Assembly (NCBI GenBank): GCA_902564295.1
Contig: CACFAO010000005.1
Span: forward strand, 1-64,000
Direction: 5' to 3'
DNA length: 64,000 nucleotides
From: an uncultured Pelagibacteraceae bacterium
GTDB taxonomy: Bacteria; Pseudomonadota; Alphaproteobacteria; Pelagibacterales; AG-422-B15
Shown here: positions 26,319-35,904 of the stretch, in pieces
How positions within the stretch are numbered: the stretch's first letter is position 1
Layout of the letters: the number at the start of each line of letters is the position of its first letter
Program-made: the position numbers and the translations under genes
Notes under the pieces: generated by a model
What the model saw: only the letters and a program-made list of their open reading frames with translations
Database searches by the model: none
Told to the model about the DNA's origin: nothing

Positions 26319-27758
26319 ATGCTAAAATTTACTGATCTAAATCAAGAGTATCCTGATAAGAGATTATCAAAAGATAGAAAAAAAGACTTTCGAGAAATCT
26401 ATGATAATTTCATTAAAAATAGCGCAAAAGAGCAGTCTAGCAGATGCTCTCAATGTGGCGTTCCATATTGCACAGTCCACTGTCCACTTCATAACCATAT
26501 ACCTGATTGGCTAAAGCTGGCCGCAGAGGACAGGTTGGAAGAGGCTTATGAAATCTCATCAAGTACAAATAATATGCCTGAGATATGTGGTAGGATCTGT
26601 CCTCAAGATAGATTATGTGAAGGTAATTGCGTAATAGAGCAATCAGGACATGGATCCGTAACAATTGGCTCAGTAGAGAAATATTTAACAGATAACGCAT
26701 TTGAGAATGGATGGATTACCCCTCTTAAGGTTGAAAAGAACATAGAAAAAGATGATAGCATAGGTGTAATTGGTGCAGGACCCGCAGGACTAGCAGCGGC
26801 AGAAGAGCTTAGAAAAAAAGGTTACAAGGTTCATGTTTACGATCGTTACGATAGAGCCGGTGGATTGTTAATTTACGGTATCCCAAATTTTAAATTAGAA
26901 AAAGATATCGTTCAAAGGAGAATGCAATACTTAAAAGATTCTGGAATTAATATTCATCTTAATGTTGAAATTGGAAAAGATATAAAATTTGAAGATCTTC
27001 AAAAAAAACATGATTCAGTTTTAATAGCTACAGGTGTTTATAAAGCTAAAGAAATTAACCTGGGTGAAAGTACAAGTAACATAATTCCAGCATTAGAATA
27101 CTTAACTGCATCTAATCGAAAAGGACTTGGAGATGAAGTTAAGAAATTTGATGAAGGTGAGTTGGATGCAAAAGGTAAAGACATTGTGGTCATTGGTGGC
27201 GGTGACACGGCAATGGACTGTGTACGAACTGCTGTAAGACAAAAGGCTAAATCTGTGAAATGTTTATATCGTAGAGATAAAGAAAATATGCCTGGTTCTG
27301 CAAGAGAGGTAAATAACGCTGAAGAAGAAGGTGTCGAATTCATGTGGCAATCTCTCCCAATTAATATGAATGTTTTAAAAAATGGTTATCAAATTGATTG
27401 TATCAAAATGAGATTGAGTGAGCCTGATGCCGATGGCAGAAGAACACCTCAACAAATAGATGGATCTGATTTTAATTTGAAAGCTGATATGGTCATAGCT
27501 GCTCTAGGTTTTTCTCCTGAAAATTTACCCACACTTTTCAATGTTAAAGACTTACCAGTGACAAAGTGGGGCACAGTAAGAGTTGGTTTCAATACTATGA
27601 TGACTGATATTGATGGAGTCTTTGCTGCAGGAGATATTGTTCGAGGGGCTTCATTAGTAGTTTGGGGAATAAGGGATGGTCGAGATGTGGCTAATTCAAT
27701 ACACAGTTATATTGAAGCAAAAAAACTGACAGAGGCTAGTAAGGTTAAAGCATCATGA
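26319..27758 (+). CDS. gltD: Glutamate synthase (NADPH) small subunit
   Basis: 479 residues. N-terminal cysteine clusters (C43, C46, C51, C55 and the CGRICPQDRLCEGNC group near 91-106) bind two [4Fe-4S] centres; GAGPAGLAAAEEL (about 152) binds FAD and GGGDTAMDCVRTA (about 294) binds NADPH. It passes electrons to GltB for reductive glutamate formation from glutamine and 2-oxoglutarate. It precedes gltB with a four-base overlap, the reverse of the E. coli order. The mRNA may be nearly leaderless. Confidence 0.96.
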   Translation: MLKFTDLNQEYPDKRLSKDRKKDFREIYDNFIKNSAKEQSSRCSQCGVPYCTVHCPLHNHIPDWLKLAAEDRLEEAYEISSSTNNMPEICGRICPQDRLCEGNCVIEQSGHGSVTIGSVEKYLTDNAFENGWITPLKVEKNIEKDDSIGVIGAGPAGLAAAEELRKKGYKVHVYDRYDRAGGLLIYGIPNFKLEKDIVQRRMQYLKDSGINIHLNVEIGKDIKFEDLQKKHDSVLIATGVYKAKEINLGESTSNIIPALEYLTASNRKGLGDEVKKFDEGELDAKGKDIVVIGGGDTAMDCVRTAVRQKAKSVKCLYRRDKENMPGSAREVNNAEEEGVEFMWQSLPINMNVLKNGYQIDCIKMRLSEPDADGRRTPQQIDGSDFNLKADMVIAALGFSPENLPTLFNVKDLPVTKWGTVRVGFNTMMTDIDGVFAAGDIVRGASLVVWGIRDGRDVANSIHSYIEAKKLTEASKVKAS

Positions 27759-30700
27759 GTTCAGATTTCAATAGATACAGAAAAAATAAGCAAGTCTTGG
27801 AAGAAGGGCACCTTTATAGTCCTAAACAAGAGCACGACGCATGTGGTGTTGGCTTCGTAGCATCAGTTGACGGTAAGCAAAGAAGAGAAGTTGTCGAAGG
27901 TGGTATTGATGCGCTAAAAGCTGTATGGCATAGAGGCGCAGTAGATGCTGATGGCAAAACAGGAGATGGCGCCGGTATACTGACACAAATACCTATAAAC
28001 TTCTTTGATGATGAAATTGCCAAAACGGGCCATGAAAAAAGAGATGAGCCTCTAGGCATTGGTATGATGTTTTTGCCAAGAAACGACTATGCAGCATTAG
28101 AAAAATGTCGAACAATAATCGAGTCAGAACTTCTTGATCATGGATACTACATATATGGCTGGAGACAAGTGCCTATTAACAATAGCGTTATTGGTGAAAA
28201 AGCAAACTCAACTAGACCTGAGATTGAGCAAGTTATGTTTGTTAACAACATTGAAAGAGAAAGTAATTTTGATTATTCAAAAGAATTATATCTTGTGAGA
28301 CGTCGACTTGAAAAGAGAATAGCAAAACAGCAAATTAATGGATTTTATGTATGCTCTTTAAGTTTTGAGTCAATCATTTACAAGGGGTTATTTTTAGCTG
28401 AACAACTTTCCATATTCTATCCTGATTTAGCTAATCATAATTTTGTGTCTTCATATGCAGTGTTTCATCAAAGATATTCTACAAATACCTTTCCATCCTG
28501 GGGTTTGGCACAGCCATTTAGAATGTTGGCTCACAATGGAGAGATAAATACAATTTCAGGAAATACAAATTGGATGAGAAATCACCAAACAAGAATTACA
28601 TCAGAAATTTTTGGTGATGATAGTGAACAAGTTAAACCAATTATAGAAAAAAATGTTTCCGACTCTGCTGCCTTAGATGCTGCATTTGAATTATATGTTA
28701 GAGCTGGAAGATCAGTTCCTCTTGTTAAAACGCTTCTAATACCTGAGGCATGGTCAAAAAGAAGTGAACTGATGCCAATTGAGCATAGAAATATGTATGA
28801 ATTTTCCAATGCTATTGTAGAACCATGGGATGGACCCGCCGCCATAGCTGCAGTTGACGGAAATTGGATTATTGGTGGTATGGATCGAAATGGCTTGAGG
28901 CCAATGAGGTACTCTGTATCAAATGATAAAATAATATACGTTGGTTCTGAAACAGGAATGGTCAGAGTTGATGAATCAAAGATAGTTGAAAAAGGGAGAC
29001 TGGGCCCTGGAGATATAATTGGAATAAATTTAAAGGAAGCTAAGATTTATCGTAACTCTGATTTAAAAGACTACCTTGCGAAAGAAGCTCCTTATGAAGA
29101 GTATGTCAAAAAAATAATTCGATTAGATAAAAGAGTAACAGTTTCAAGGGAGTCGACAGTCGTAGAAACTGAAAAATTAAGAAAGAGAATGATCGCGGCT
29201 GGCTTCACAATGGAAGAACTAGAACTTATTCTTCATCCAATGGTGAGTGATGCCAAGGAATCTACTGGAAGCATGGGTGATGATACTCCTGTTGCTGTAT
29301 TATCGGACAAGTATCGGCCATTATCTCATTTTTTTAGACAAAAGTTTAGTCAGGTAACAAACCCTCCAATTGATAGTCTAAGAGAGCAAAGCAGAATGAG
29401 TTTAAAAACTCGATTTGGAAATTTGCAAGATATACTATCTCCTAATCCGTATGAAGAAAATGTTTTTGTAATTGATAGTCCATTTATAACAAATGGATTG
29501 TTCAAAAAGATTTCTGCTCGAGGACAAGAATCTACAACTGTGATTGATTGTACAGTTCATAAGGATAATTTTAATTTAAAAAAGGAAATAAAGCGTATTC
29601 AATTCGAGTCAGAGACTGCAGTTTTAAGTGGAAAGTCTCATATCGTGCTGTCTGATATTAGTGCGGACCACGACAAATTATCTTTACCAATGATATTGAT
29701 CACCGCTGCAGTTCACACAGATTTGACACGTAAAGGTATAAGATCTTTTGTATCATTGCACATAAGGTCTGCAGAGTGTCTGGATACTCATTACTTTGCT
29801 GTTCTCATTGGTGTTGGTGCCACGACAGTAAACCCATACTTAGCATTAGACTGTATTTATGAAAGACAACAAAAGGGACTTTTTGGAAATCTATCTTACG
29901 AGGAATGTGTTGAGCGATATAAAAAAGCAGTAGACCAAGGCTTACTTAAAGTTATGTCTAAGCTTGGAATTTCAGTTATTAGTGCTTACAGGGGCGGATT
30001 TAATTTTGAAGCTGTTGGCTTAAGCCGCTCAATGGTCAATGAATATTTCCTTGGTGTACAAAGTCGTATGTCAGGCATTGGTCTATCTGGAATTGAAAAA
30101 AAACTAACCGATCTTCATAATTATGCGTATTCAGATAGTATACAAACATTGCCTATCGGTGGCATTTATCGGTACAGAAACGGTGGCGAAACTCATGCTT
30201 ATGAAGGCAAGTTGATACATCTTCTGCAAACAGCGGTTGCGGATGACTCTTATGAGATGTTTAAAAAATATTCAAACTCCATGAGCAATTTTGCTCCAAT
30301 CAATATTAGAGATTTGCTCGAGTTTAAAGAAAGTGAAAGTTCAATTGAATTAAGCGAAGTCGAGTCAATAACTTCTATCAGAAAGCGCTTTGGTACAGGA
30401 AGTATGTCACATGGAGCACTTTCAAAAGAAGCCCATGAAACACTAGCAATAGCAATGAACCGGATTGGTGGCGCTTCTTGTTCAGGTGAAGGTGGTGAGT
30501 CAATTGAAAGATCAAAACCTCTTAATAATGGAGACAGTGCCAATTCAAGAGTGAAACAAGTAGCTTCAGCTAGGTTTGGCGTAACAACTGAATATTTGAA
30601 TAACTGTGAGGAAATAGAAATTAAGATAGCACAAGGAGCTAAGCCTGGTGAGGGTGGACAGCTTCCCGGATTTAAAGTAACTGCTGAAATAGCCAAGCTT

Positions 30701-32275
30701 CGCCACTCAACAGAAGGTGTTACACTAATAAGCCCTCCACCACATCATGACATCTATTCAATAGAAGACCTTGCTCAACTTATTTATGACTTAAAACAGG
30801 CAAACCCAGACGCTAGAGTTTGTGTGAAGCTTGTTGCGTCTTCTGGAATTGGAACTATAGCAGCAGGCGTTGCGAAGGCTAAAGCTGACGTCATTTTAAT
30901 TTCAGGGCACAATGGTGGAACTGGAGCTAGTCCCCAAACGAGTATTAAATACGCGGGTATCCCATGGGAAATGGGCTTAACAGAAGTGAATCAAGTTTTA
31001 ACACTCAACGGATTAAGGCAAAATGTTGTACTCAGAACTGATGGAGGCATCAAAACTGGTCGTGACGTTGTAATTGCTGCAATTATGGGTGCCGAGGAGT
31101 TTGGGGTTGGCACAACTTCACTCGTTGCAATGGGTTGTATTATGGTACGGCAATGTCACTCAAACACATGTCCAGTTGGAGTTTGCACTCAAGATGAGGA
31201 CTTAAGAGCGAGATTTTCAGGTAGCCCTGAAAAAGTGGTTAATCTTTTTAGTTATATAGCTGAAGAGGTAAGAGAAATTTTAGCAAGTCTTGGATTCAAA
31301 AGCCTAAATGAAATCATTGGAAGAACTGACCTATTGTATCAAATATCAAGGGGATCAACTCATCTAGATGACTTAGACCTTAATTCATTGCTTATTCAGG
31401 CGGAAAAGGATCCAAACGTAGAATACTTTAACCACGCTATTATCAATGATGTTGGGTCAACACTTGATCAAAAAATTATTGAGGATGCATCTAAATTTTT
31501 ACAAACTGGACAAAAAACTGAATTAAACTACCCCATTAGAAATACCGATAGAGCAGTTGGTACAAGATTATCTTCGACTATCTACAGAACTTTCAAAGAT
31601 AAAGAAGTTAATAAAGAGCATCTAACAATTAATCTGACTGGATCAGCGGGCCAGTCGCTAGGAGCTTTTGCAATTAAGGGGCTAAAAATAAATCTTTATG
31701 GAGATTCAAATGATTACGTTGGTAAAGGTTTATCTGGTGCAACTATTTCAATTCGACCTCATAAGAATAGTAATTTAGTTACAAATGAAAATACAATAAT
31801 CGGAAACACAGTTCTGTACGGTGCTACATCAGGAGAATTATATGCCGCTGGGCAAGCAGGTGAGAGATTTGCCGTTAGGAATTCAGGAGCGATAACAGTT
31901 GTAGAAGGATGCGGCTCTAACGGCTGTGAGTACATGACTGGCGGTACTGTTGTTGTGCTTGGAAAAACTGGAGATAATTTCGGAGCAGGAATGACTGGAG
32001 GCATGGCCTTTATTTATGATGAAGACAAAAAATTTAGTCAAAGAGTTAATAATGAAACTCTAATTTTTGACACTATAGCATCTGATTATTGGACAAATGA
32101 ACTTAACCAAATTATTCTTTCACATTATAAAAATACAGGAAGTCCCCATGCGAAAAGCATATTAGACAACTGGGAAACTGAAATAAAAAAATTTATTCAC
32201 GTATGTCCAAAAGAGATAGTAAACATTCTTCCTCAGCCATTAGGCTTCAAAGATCAGTTGAAGAAAGTCAACTAG
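27755..32275 (+). CDS. gltB: Glutamate synthase (NADPH) large subunit
   Basis: 1506 residues, full length. A propeptide of 29 residues precedes C30 in HDACGVGFV, which becomes the N-terminal nucleophile of the glutaminase domain. The central FMN domain contains GSMSHGALS, GEGGESIERS and GEGGQLPG; the [3Fe-4S] cysteines are in CIMVRQCHSNTCPVGVC; and the C-terminal beta-helix domain has GCGSNGCEYMTGG. Together with GltD and glutamine synthetase it forms the main ammonia assimilation route. Its 3' end overlaps the probable queG start by 73 bases. Confidence 0.97.
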   Translation: MSSDFNRYRKNKQVLEEGHLYSPKQEHDACGVGFVASVDGKQRREVVEGGIDALKAVWHRGAVDADGKTGDGAGILTQIPINFFDDEIAKTGHEKRDEPLGIGMMFLPRNDYAALEKCRTIIESELLDHGYYIYGWRQVPINNSVIGEKANSTRPEIEQVMFVNNIERESNFDYSKELYLVRRRLEKRIAKQQINGFYVCSLSFESIIYKGLFLAEQLSIFYPDLANHNFVSSYAVFHQRYSTNTFPSWGLAQPFRMLAHNGEINTISGNTNWMRNHQTRITSEIFGDDSEQVKPIIEKNVSDSAALDAAFELYVRAGRSVPLVKTLLIPEAWSKRSELMPIEHRNMYEFSNAIVEPWDGPAAIAAVDGNWIIGGMDRNGLRPMRYSVSNDKIIYVGSETGMVRVDESKIVEKGRLGPGDIIGINLKEAKIYRNSDLKDYLAKEAPYEEYVKKIIRLDKRVTVSRESTVVETEKLRKRMIAAGFTMEELELILHPMVSDAKESTGSMGDDTPVAVLSDKYRPLSHFFRQKFSQVTNPPIDSLREQSRMSLKTRFGNLQDILSPNPYEENVFVIDSPFITNGLFKKISARGQESTTVIDCTVHKDNFNLKKEIKRIQFESETAVLSGKSHIVLSDISADHDKLSLPMILITAAVHTDLTRKGIRSFVSLHIRSAECLDTHYFAVLIGVGATTVNPYLALDCIYERQQKGLFGNLSYEECVERYKKAVDQGLLKVMSKLGISVISAYRGGFNFEAVGLSRSMVNEYFLGVQSRMSGIGLSGIEKKLTDLHNYAYSDSIQTLPIGGIYRYRNGGETHAYEGKLIHLLQTAVADDSYEMFKKYSNSMSNFAPINIRDLLEFKESESSIELSEVESITSIRKRFGTGSMSHGALSKEAHETLAIAMNRIGGASCSGEGGESIERSKPLNNGDSANSRVKQVASARFGVTTEYLNNCEEIEIKIAQGAKPGEGGQLPGFKVTAEIAKLRHSTEGVTLISPPPHHDIYSIEDLAQLIYDLKQANPDARVCVKLVASSGIGTIAAGVAKAKADVILISGHNGGTGASPQTSIKYAGIPWEMGLTEVNQVLTLNGLRQNVVLRTDGGIKTGRDVVIAAIMGAEEFGVGTTSLVAMGCIMVRQCHSNTCPVGVCTQDEDLRARFSGSPEKVVNLFSYIAEEVREILASLGFKSLNEIIGRTDLLYQISRGSTHLDDLDLNSLLIQAEKDPNVEYFNHAIINDVGSTLDQKIIEDASKFLQTGQKTELNYPIRNTDRAVGTRLSSTIYRTFKDKEVNKEHLTINLTGSAGQSLGAFAIKGLKINLYGDSNDYVGKGLSGATISIRPHKNSNLVTNENTIIGNTVLYGATSGELYAAGQAGERFAVRNSGAITVVEGCGSNGCEYMTGGTVVVLGKTGDNFGAGMTGGMAFIYDEDKKFSQRVNNETLIFDTIASDYWTNELNQIILSHYKNTGSPHAKSILDNWETEIKKFIHVCPKEIVNILPQPLGFKDQLKKVN

Positions 32276-33378
32276 ACAAGAGCAATAAACTTAAAAAATT
32301 AATAGAGCAGCATGGCTTTGATACTTTTGGTATTGTAGATATAAACCCAAATTTGGATTTTAAAAAAGAACTAGAGGAGTTCCTGGAAAAAAATCATCAC
32401 GGTGAAATGACATGGATGGAGAAAAGATCTGATTATAGGTCAAATCCAAACATTTTATGGGATGAAGCTCAGTCAATAATTGTTCTTGGGATCAACTATC
32501 ATTTTGAATGCAATTCACTCGAGTTATTGTCTGAAAAAAATAAGGGTATAATTTCTGTTTATTCAAGAAATTCTGATTATCATAAAATAATTAAAAAAAA
32601 ATTAAAAAGTCTTTCAATTGAAATTTCAAAGTTGCTTGATTGCAGTTTTAAATACTTTGTGGATACAGCACCTGTTATGGAAAAGCCTATTTCTATGAAA
32701 GGGGGCATTGGTTGGCAAGGCAAGCATACAAATCTTGTTTCAAAAGACTTTGGGTCGTGGTTATTTCTCTCTTCAATTTTTGTTGATAAAAAAATTAATA
32801 ATACTCGCCCAGAAATTGATCATTGTGGTTCATGTTCAAGCTGTATTGATATATGCCCAACTAATGCAATTGTTGAGCCTTATAAATTAGATGCTACTAA
32901 ATGTATTTCATATCTAACAATAGAACATAAAGGAATTATAGATAAAAATTTGAGAAAATTAATTGGAAATAGGATTTATGGTTGTGATGATTGTTTAGCA
33001 GTTTGTCCGTGGAATAAATTTGCAAAAAAATCTAGCGAAATTAGTTTTTATCCAAGAGATGATCTTATCAAACCTGATTTAGGTGATTTTTTGAGTTTAA
33101 CAGATGAAGACTTCAGAAAAAAGTTTTCTAAATCGAGTATTAAAAGGATCGGCAGAAATAGATTTTTAAGAAATGTATTGATAGCAGTAGGAAATAGTAA
33201 AGAAAAAAAATACAAGAAAGATATCGAGGCGCTTTTAGAAGATGAATCTTCCACTGTAAGAGCAATGGCTGTTTGGTCATTAAAGCAATTGATTGATAGA
33301 AATCATATTGAAATTTATAAGAAAAAATATTTTGCTTTTGAAAAAAATGAAAATGTCATAGAAGAGTGGTTAAATTAA
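32203..33378 (+). CDS. queG: Epoxyqueuosine reductase
   Basis: 391 residues; cobalamin-dependent iron-sulfur enzyme that makes the last step of queuosine in tRNA. GEMTWMEKRSDYR, the FVDTAPVMEKP region with the catalytic Asp, GGIGWQGKHTNL, and two ferredoxin-like cysteine sets (CGSCSSCIDICPTNAI and GCDDCLAVCPWNKF) are visible; the C-terminus has a HEAT-like repeat. The only in-frame standard start is the ATG at 32203, which lies 73 bases inside gltB; between it and the first conserved region there is no ATG, GTG or TTG, so the overlap appears real. Confidence 0.9.
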   Translation: MSKRDSKHSSSAIRLQRSVEESQLDKSNKLKKLIEQHGFDTFGIVDINPNLDFKKELEEFLEKNHHGEMTWMEKRSDYRSNPNILWDEAQSIIVLGINYHFECNSLELLSEKNKGIISVYSRNSDYHKIIKKKLKSLSIEISKLLDCSFKYFVDTAPVMEKPISMKGGIGWQGKHTNLVSKDFGSWLFLSSIFVDKKINNTRPEIDHCGSCSSCIDICPTNAIVEPYKLDATKCISYLTIEHKGIIDKNLRKLIGNRIYGCDDCLAVCPWNKFAKKSSEISFYPRDDLIKPDLGDFLSLTDEDFRKKFSKSSIKRIGRNRFLRNVLIAVGNSKEKKYKKDIEALLEDESSTVRAMAVWSLKQLIDRNHIEIYKKKYFAFEKNENVIEEWLN

Positions 33379-33382
33379 ACTT

Positions 33383-34231
33383 ATGATTTTTATATTTGGT
33401 TATGGATATACAGCCAAACATCTTTCTAGCAAAATAAACGATAAAGCAATTATTGCTACATCTCGCAGTCTAAATAGTTTACAAATTAATCAAAAAAATA
33501 TTGAAATTATTGATCCTTTAAAGACTCCTCAAATTCTCATAAAATATAGAAATGAAATAACTCATTTAGTTATATCTGTACCACCAGATCAAAGTGGTGA
33601 TATTTTTTTAAAAAACATAAATATTAATTTACATGAATTAATCAATCTTAAATGGATTGGCTACTTATCTGCAACAAGTGTTTATGGCGATCATGACGGT
33701 CAATTTGTGAGTGAAACCTCAAGATTACTTACAAAGTCCAAAAGAGGAATTAGCCGCCAGCTTGCAGAGGATCAGTGGAGTCAGTTATCTAAAAAATATA
33801 ATCTACCCTTACATATCTTTAGAATTGCTGGCATATATGGACCAGAAAGAAATATTCTTGGGCGAATTCAATCTCGAAATTTCACAAGAATAATAAAAAA
33901 GGGACATTTTTTTTCAAGAATATACATCAACGATTTAACAAATATGATTTTAGCTTCAATGAACAAACCAAACCCTATTTCAATATACAATATTGCTGAT
34001 GATTGTCCGTCTACTCTTGATGATGTAATTGACTATATATCAAAAAAAATTTCAATTACTATTCCTAACGAAATACTTTATGAATCGTTAAGTAAAAAAG
34101 AACAAATAGAAAGTTTTTTTTCTGAAAATAAAAAAGTGAGTAACAGGCTTATCAAAGAAGAACTTGGTATTATTTTAGAATATCCCTCATATAAAGAAGG
34201 TTATAGTAAAATCCTTAATTCAAATAATTAA
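33383..34231 (+). CDS. YeeZ-like NAD(P)-binding epimerase family protein
   Basis: 282 residues with an N-terminal Rossmann start (MIFIFGYGYTAKHL, G-x-G-x-x-A) and an extended short-chain dehydrogenase core: WIGYLSATSVYGDHDGQFVSE and FRIAGIYGPERN. This resembles YeeZ proteins, NAD(P)-binding relatives of sugar epimerases with no established reaction. The usual Y-x3-K is not clear. It begins five bases after queG and ends tail to tail with the next permease gene through a shared TTAA. Confidence 0.8.
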   Translation: MIFIFGYGYTAKHLSSKINDKAIIATSRSLNSLQINQKNIEIIDPLKTPQILIKYRNEITHLVISVPPDQSGDIFLKNININLHELINLKWIGYLSATSVYGDHDGQFVSETSRLLTKSKRGISRQLAEDQWSQLSKKYNLPLHIFRIAGIYGPERNILGRIQSRNFTRIIKKGHFFSRIYINDLTNMILASMNKPNPISIYNIADDCPSTLDDVIDYISKKISITIPNEILYESLSKKEQIESFFSENKKVSNRLIKEELGIILEYPSYKEGYSKILNSNN

Positions 34232-35118
34232 ATTCCTGTATTCGACTCGACTTGTAATCTACTAATTGCGATCCCAATTACTACTAGTACAACTCCAATT
34301 AATAATGAAAATTTCAGTGGTTCATTCATTAATGCCCAACCATAAAATATTCCAAATACAGGAATTAAATAGGCTACCTGCATCATGAAAGTAGTTCCTG
34401 CAGTTCTAATCAATATTTGTCTCAAACTAAATGCCAGACCAGTAGGAATTATACCTAAATAAAACAATGCAGAAATCGCAGTAAGATTCATTTCATAATT
34501 TATTGGTTCAGCAAATAATAGCATTAATGGAATAAGCCATATACTTCCCCACGCAAGCGTATTCATAGTAACCATATCGGAAGGTAAGCTTGAAACTTTT
34601 CGAATAATTAAATTTGATACTACGTATGAACAACCCGCCAAATAAATTGCAAGAGCACCGATAAAACTTGATATATCTGTAACAAAAACCTGCACTCCCA
34701 CAGCGAATACAACTCCAGAAAAACCAATTATAGTTCCTATCATTTTTCTAAGGTTTAATTTTTCATCATCTGTAAAATAATGTGCCAATATTAATGCAAG
34801 AAAAGGATTAGCAGACATTATGATTACGCCTATGTTGCTAGGCAGGGTTAATAATCCGTAAGGAATTAAAGTAAAAGGAATTGCAGCGTTAAATAATCCA
34901 ATGATTGCATAAGTATAAGTATTTTCTTGAAAAAGTTGAAGTTTACCTGCTCTATACATAACTGCAATTAGAAGAAAAATCGCGCCAATAAATGTTCTAA
35001 AAAAACCTATTTCAATTGGATTAAACATAAAGTTGCAAAACTTTATAGCTACGAAGGATGCTCCCCAAACAGCGCCAAGAAATATCAAAAGTGAATAATT
35101 ATTAAGAGTTGAATTCAT
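34228..35118 (-). CDS. EamA/DMT-family permease
   Basis: 296 residues, ten hydrophobic segments in two EamA repeats (first repeat ends with L..LILAHYFTDDEKLNLRKMIGTIIGFSGVV, second with LIPVFGIFYGWALMNEPL). An inner-membrane metabolite transporter of unknown substrate, only distantly similar to the other EamA protein at 3.4 kb. It begins at the stop of the alpha/beta hydrolase gene, with which it is probably co-transcribed. Confidence 0.87.
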   Translation of the reverse strand: MNSTLNNYSLLIFLGAVWGASFVAIKFCNFMFNPIEIGFFRTFIGAIFLLIAVMYRAGKLQLFQENTYTYAIIGLFNAAIPFTLIPYGLLTLPSNIGVIIMSANPFLALILAHYFTDDEKLNLRKMIGTIIGFSGVVFAVGVQVFVTDISSFIGALAIYLAGCSYVVSNLIIRKVSSLPSDMVTMNTLAWGSIWLIPLMLLFAEPINYEMNLTAISALFYLGIIPTGLAFSLRQILIRTAGTTFMMQVAYLIPVFGIFYGWALMNEPLKFSLLIGVVLVVIGIAISRLQVESNTGI

Positions 35119-35864
35119 TACAGTAATTCTTCAATATTCTTGTATAAAGTATTTAGATCAGATTCTCTTGAAAGACTATGATCTCCATCTTCAATAATTG
35201 TTAGTTTTTTATTTTTGCTATCCAATAATTCAATAATTTTCTCAGAGGTTGTAAAATGAACTACCTGATCTTTCCTTCCATGAAGAAGCCTCACAGGACA
35301 AGAGATATTTATTGGCTTCGTTAAAAGCATATTTTTTTTTCCATCTTCAAGAAATTTATAAGTTATGGTGTAATCTTCAGAGTACTTATCCCAATTAATT
35401 ATAATTTTACCCTCAGACTTAATTTGTTTTTTTTGTTCAGCACTAAGTCTATCCCATTCTCCTACAACAAAATCTGGTGCGGATGCAATGCCAACTAGAC
35501 CATGCACAAAATTTGATTCTTGCTTAGATACGATTAAAGAAATCCATCCACCCATACTTGAGCCGACAATAATATTTTTATCTGTTTTAAATTTTTTAAA
35601 TATTTCACCTGCTTCTATTGACCACTTACTAATACCACCGTCTTCAAATCTGCCCTTTGAAACACCATGACCTGAATAGTCAAATCTCAAAAAATTAAAT
35701 TTATTTTCAATGCACCATTTACTCAAAGCAGTTGCCTTAGTTCCATCCATGCTTGAGCTATATCCTCCAAAAAAGAAAATTGTTGTTTGAGATTTTTGAT
35801 CATCTTTTAAATACGCGATTTGTTCATCAAAAGAAGAATTAATGTAACTAATTTTATTTTGCAT
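35118..35864 (-). CDS. Alpha/beta hydrolase
   Basis: 248 residues with the alpha/beta hydrolase fold. The oxyanion loop FFFGGYSSSMDGTKA, the nucleophile elbow G-S-S-M-G-G, the acid in LLHGRKDQVV and the His in EDGDHSLS form a complete triad. It resembles the small hydrolases that include BEM46/YdeN- and palmitoyl-thioesterase-like (ABHD10) enzymes. Substrate unknown. It shares one base with the start of the EamA gene. Confidence 0.85.
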   Translation of the reverse strand: MQNKISYINSSFDEQIAYLKDDQKSQTTIFFFGGYSSSMDGTKATALSKWCIENKFNFLRFDYSGHGVSKGRFEDGGISKWSIEAGEIFKKFKTDKNIIVGSSMGGWISLIVSKQESNFVHGLVGIASAPDFVVGEWDRLSAEQKKQIKSEGKIIINWDKYSEDYTITYKFLEDGKKNMLLTKPINISCPVRLLHGRKDQVVHFTTSEKIIELLDSKNKKLTIIEDGDHSLSRESDLNTLYKNIEELL

Positions 35865-35904
35865 AATGATTTACTATTCATCATTTAACTATTAGAAATA
35901 CTAT

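Noticed and set aside
30250-30696. 148-aa minus-strand ORF inside gltB
   Set aside because: It is antisense to the conserved FMN domain of gltB and has shadow-like composition.
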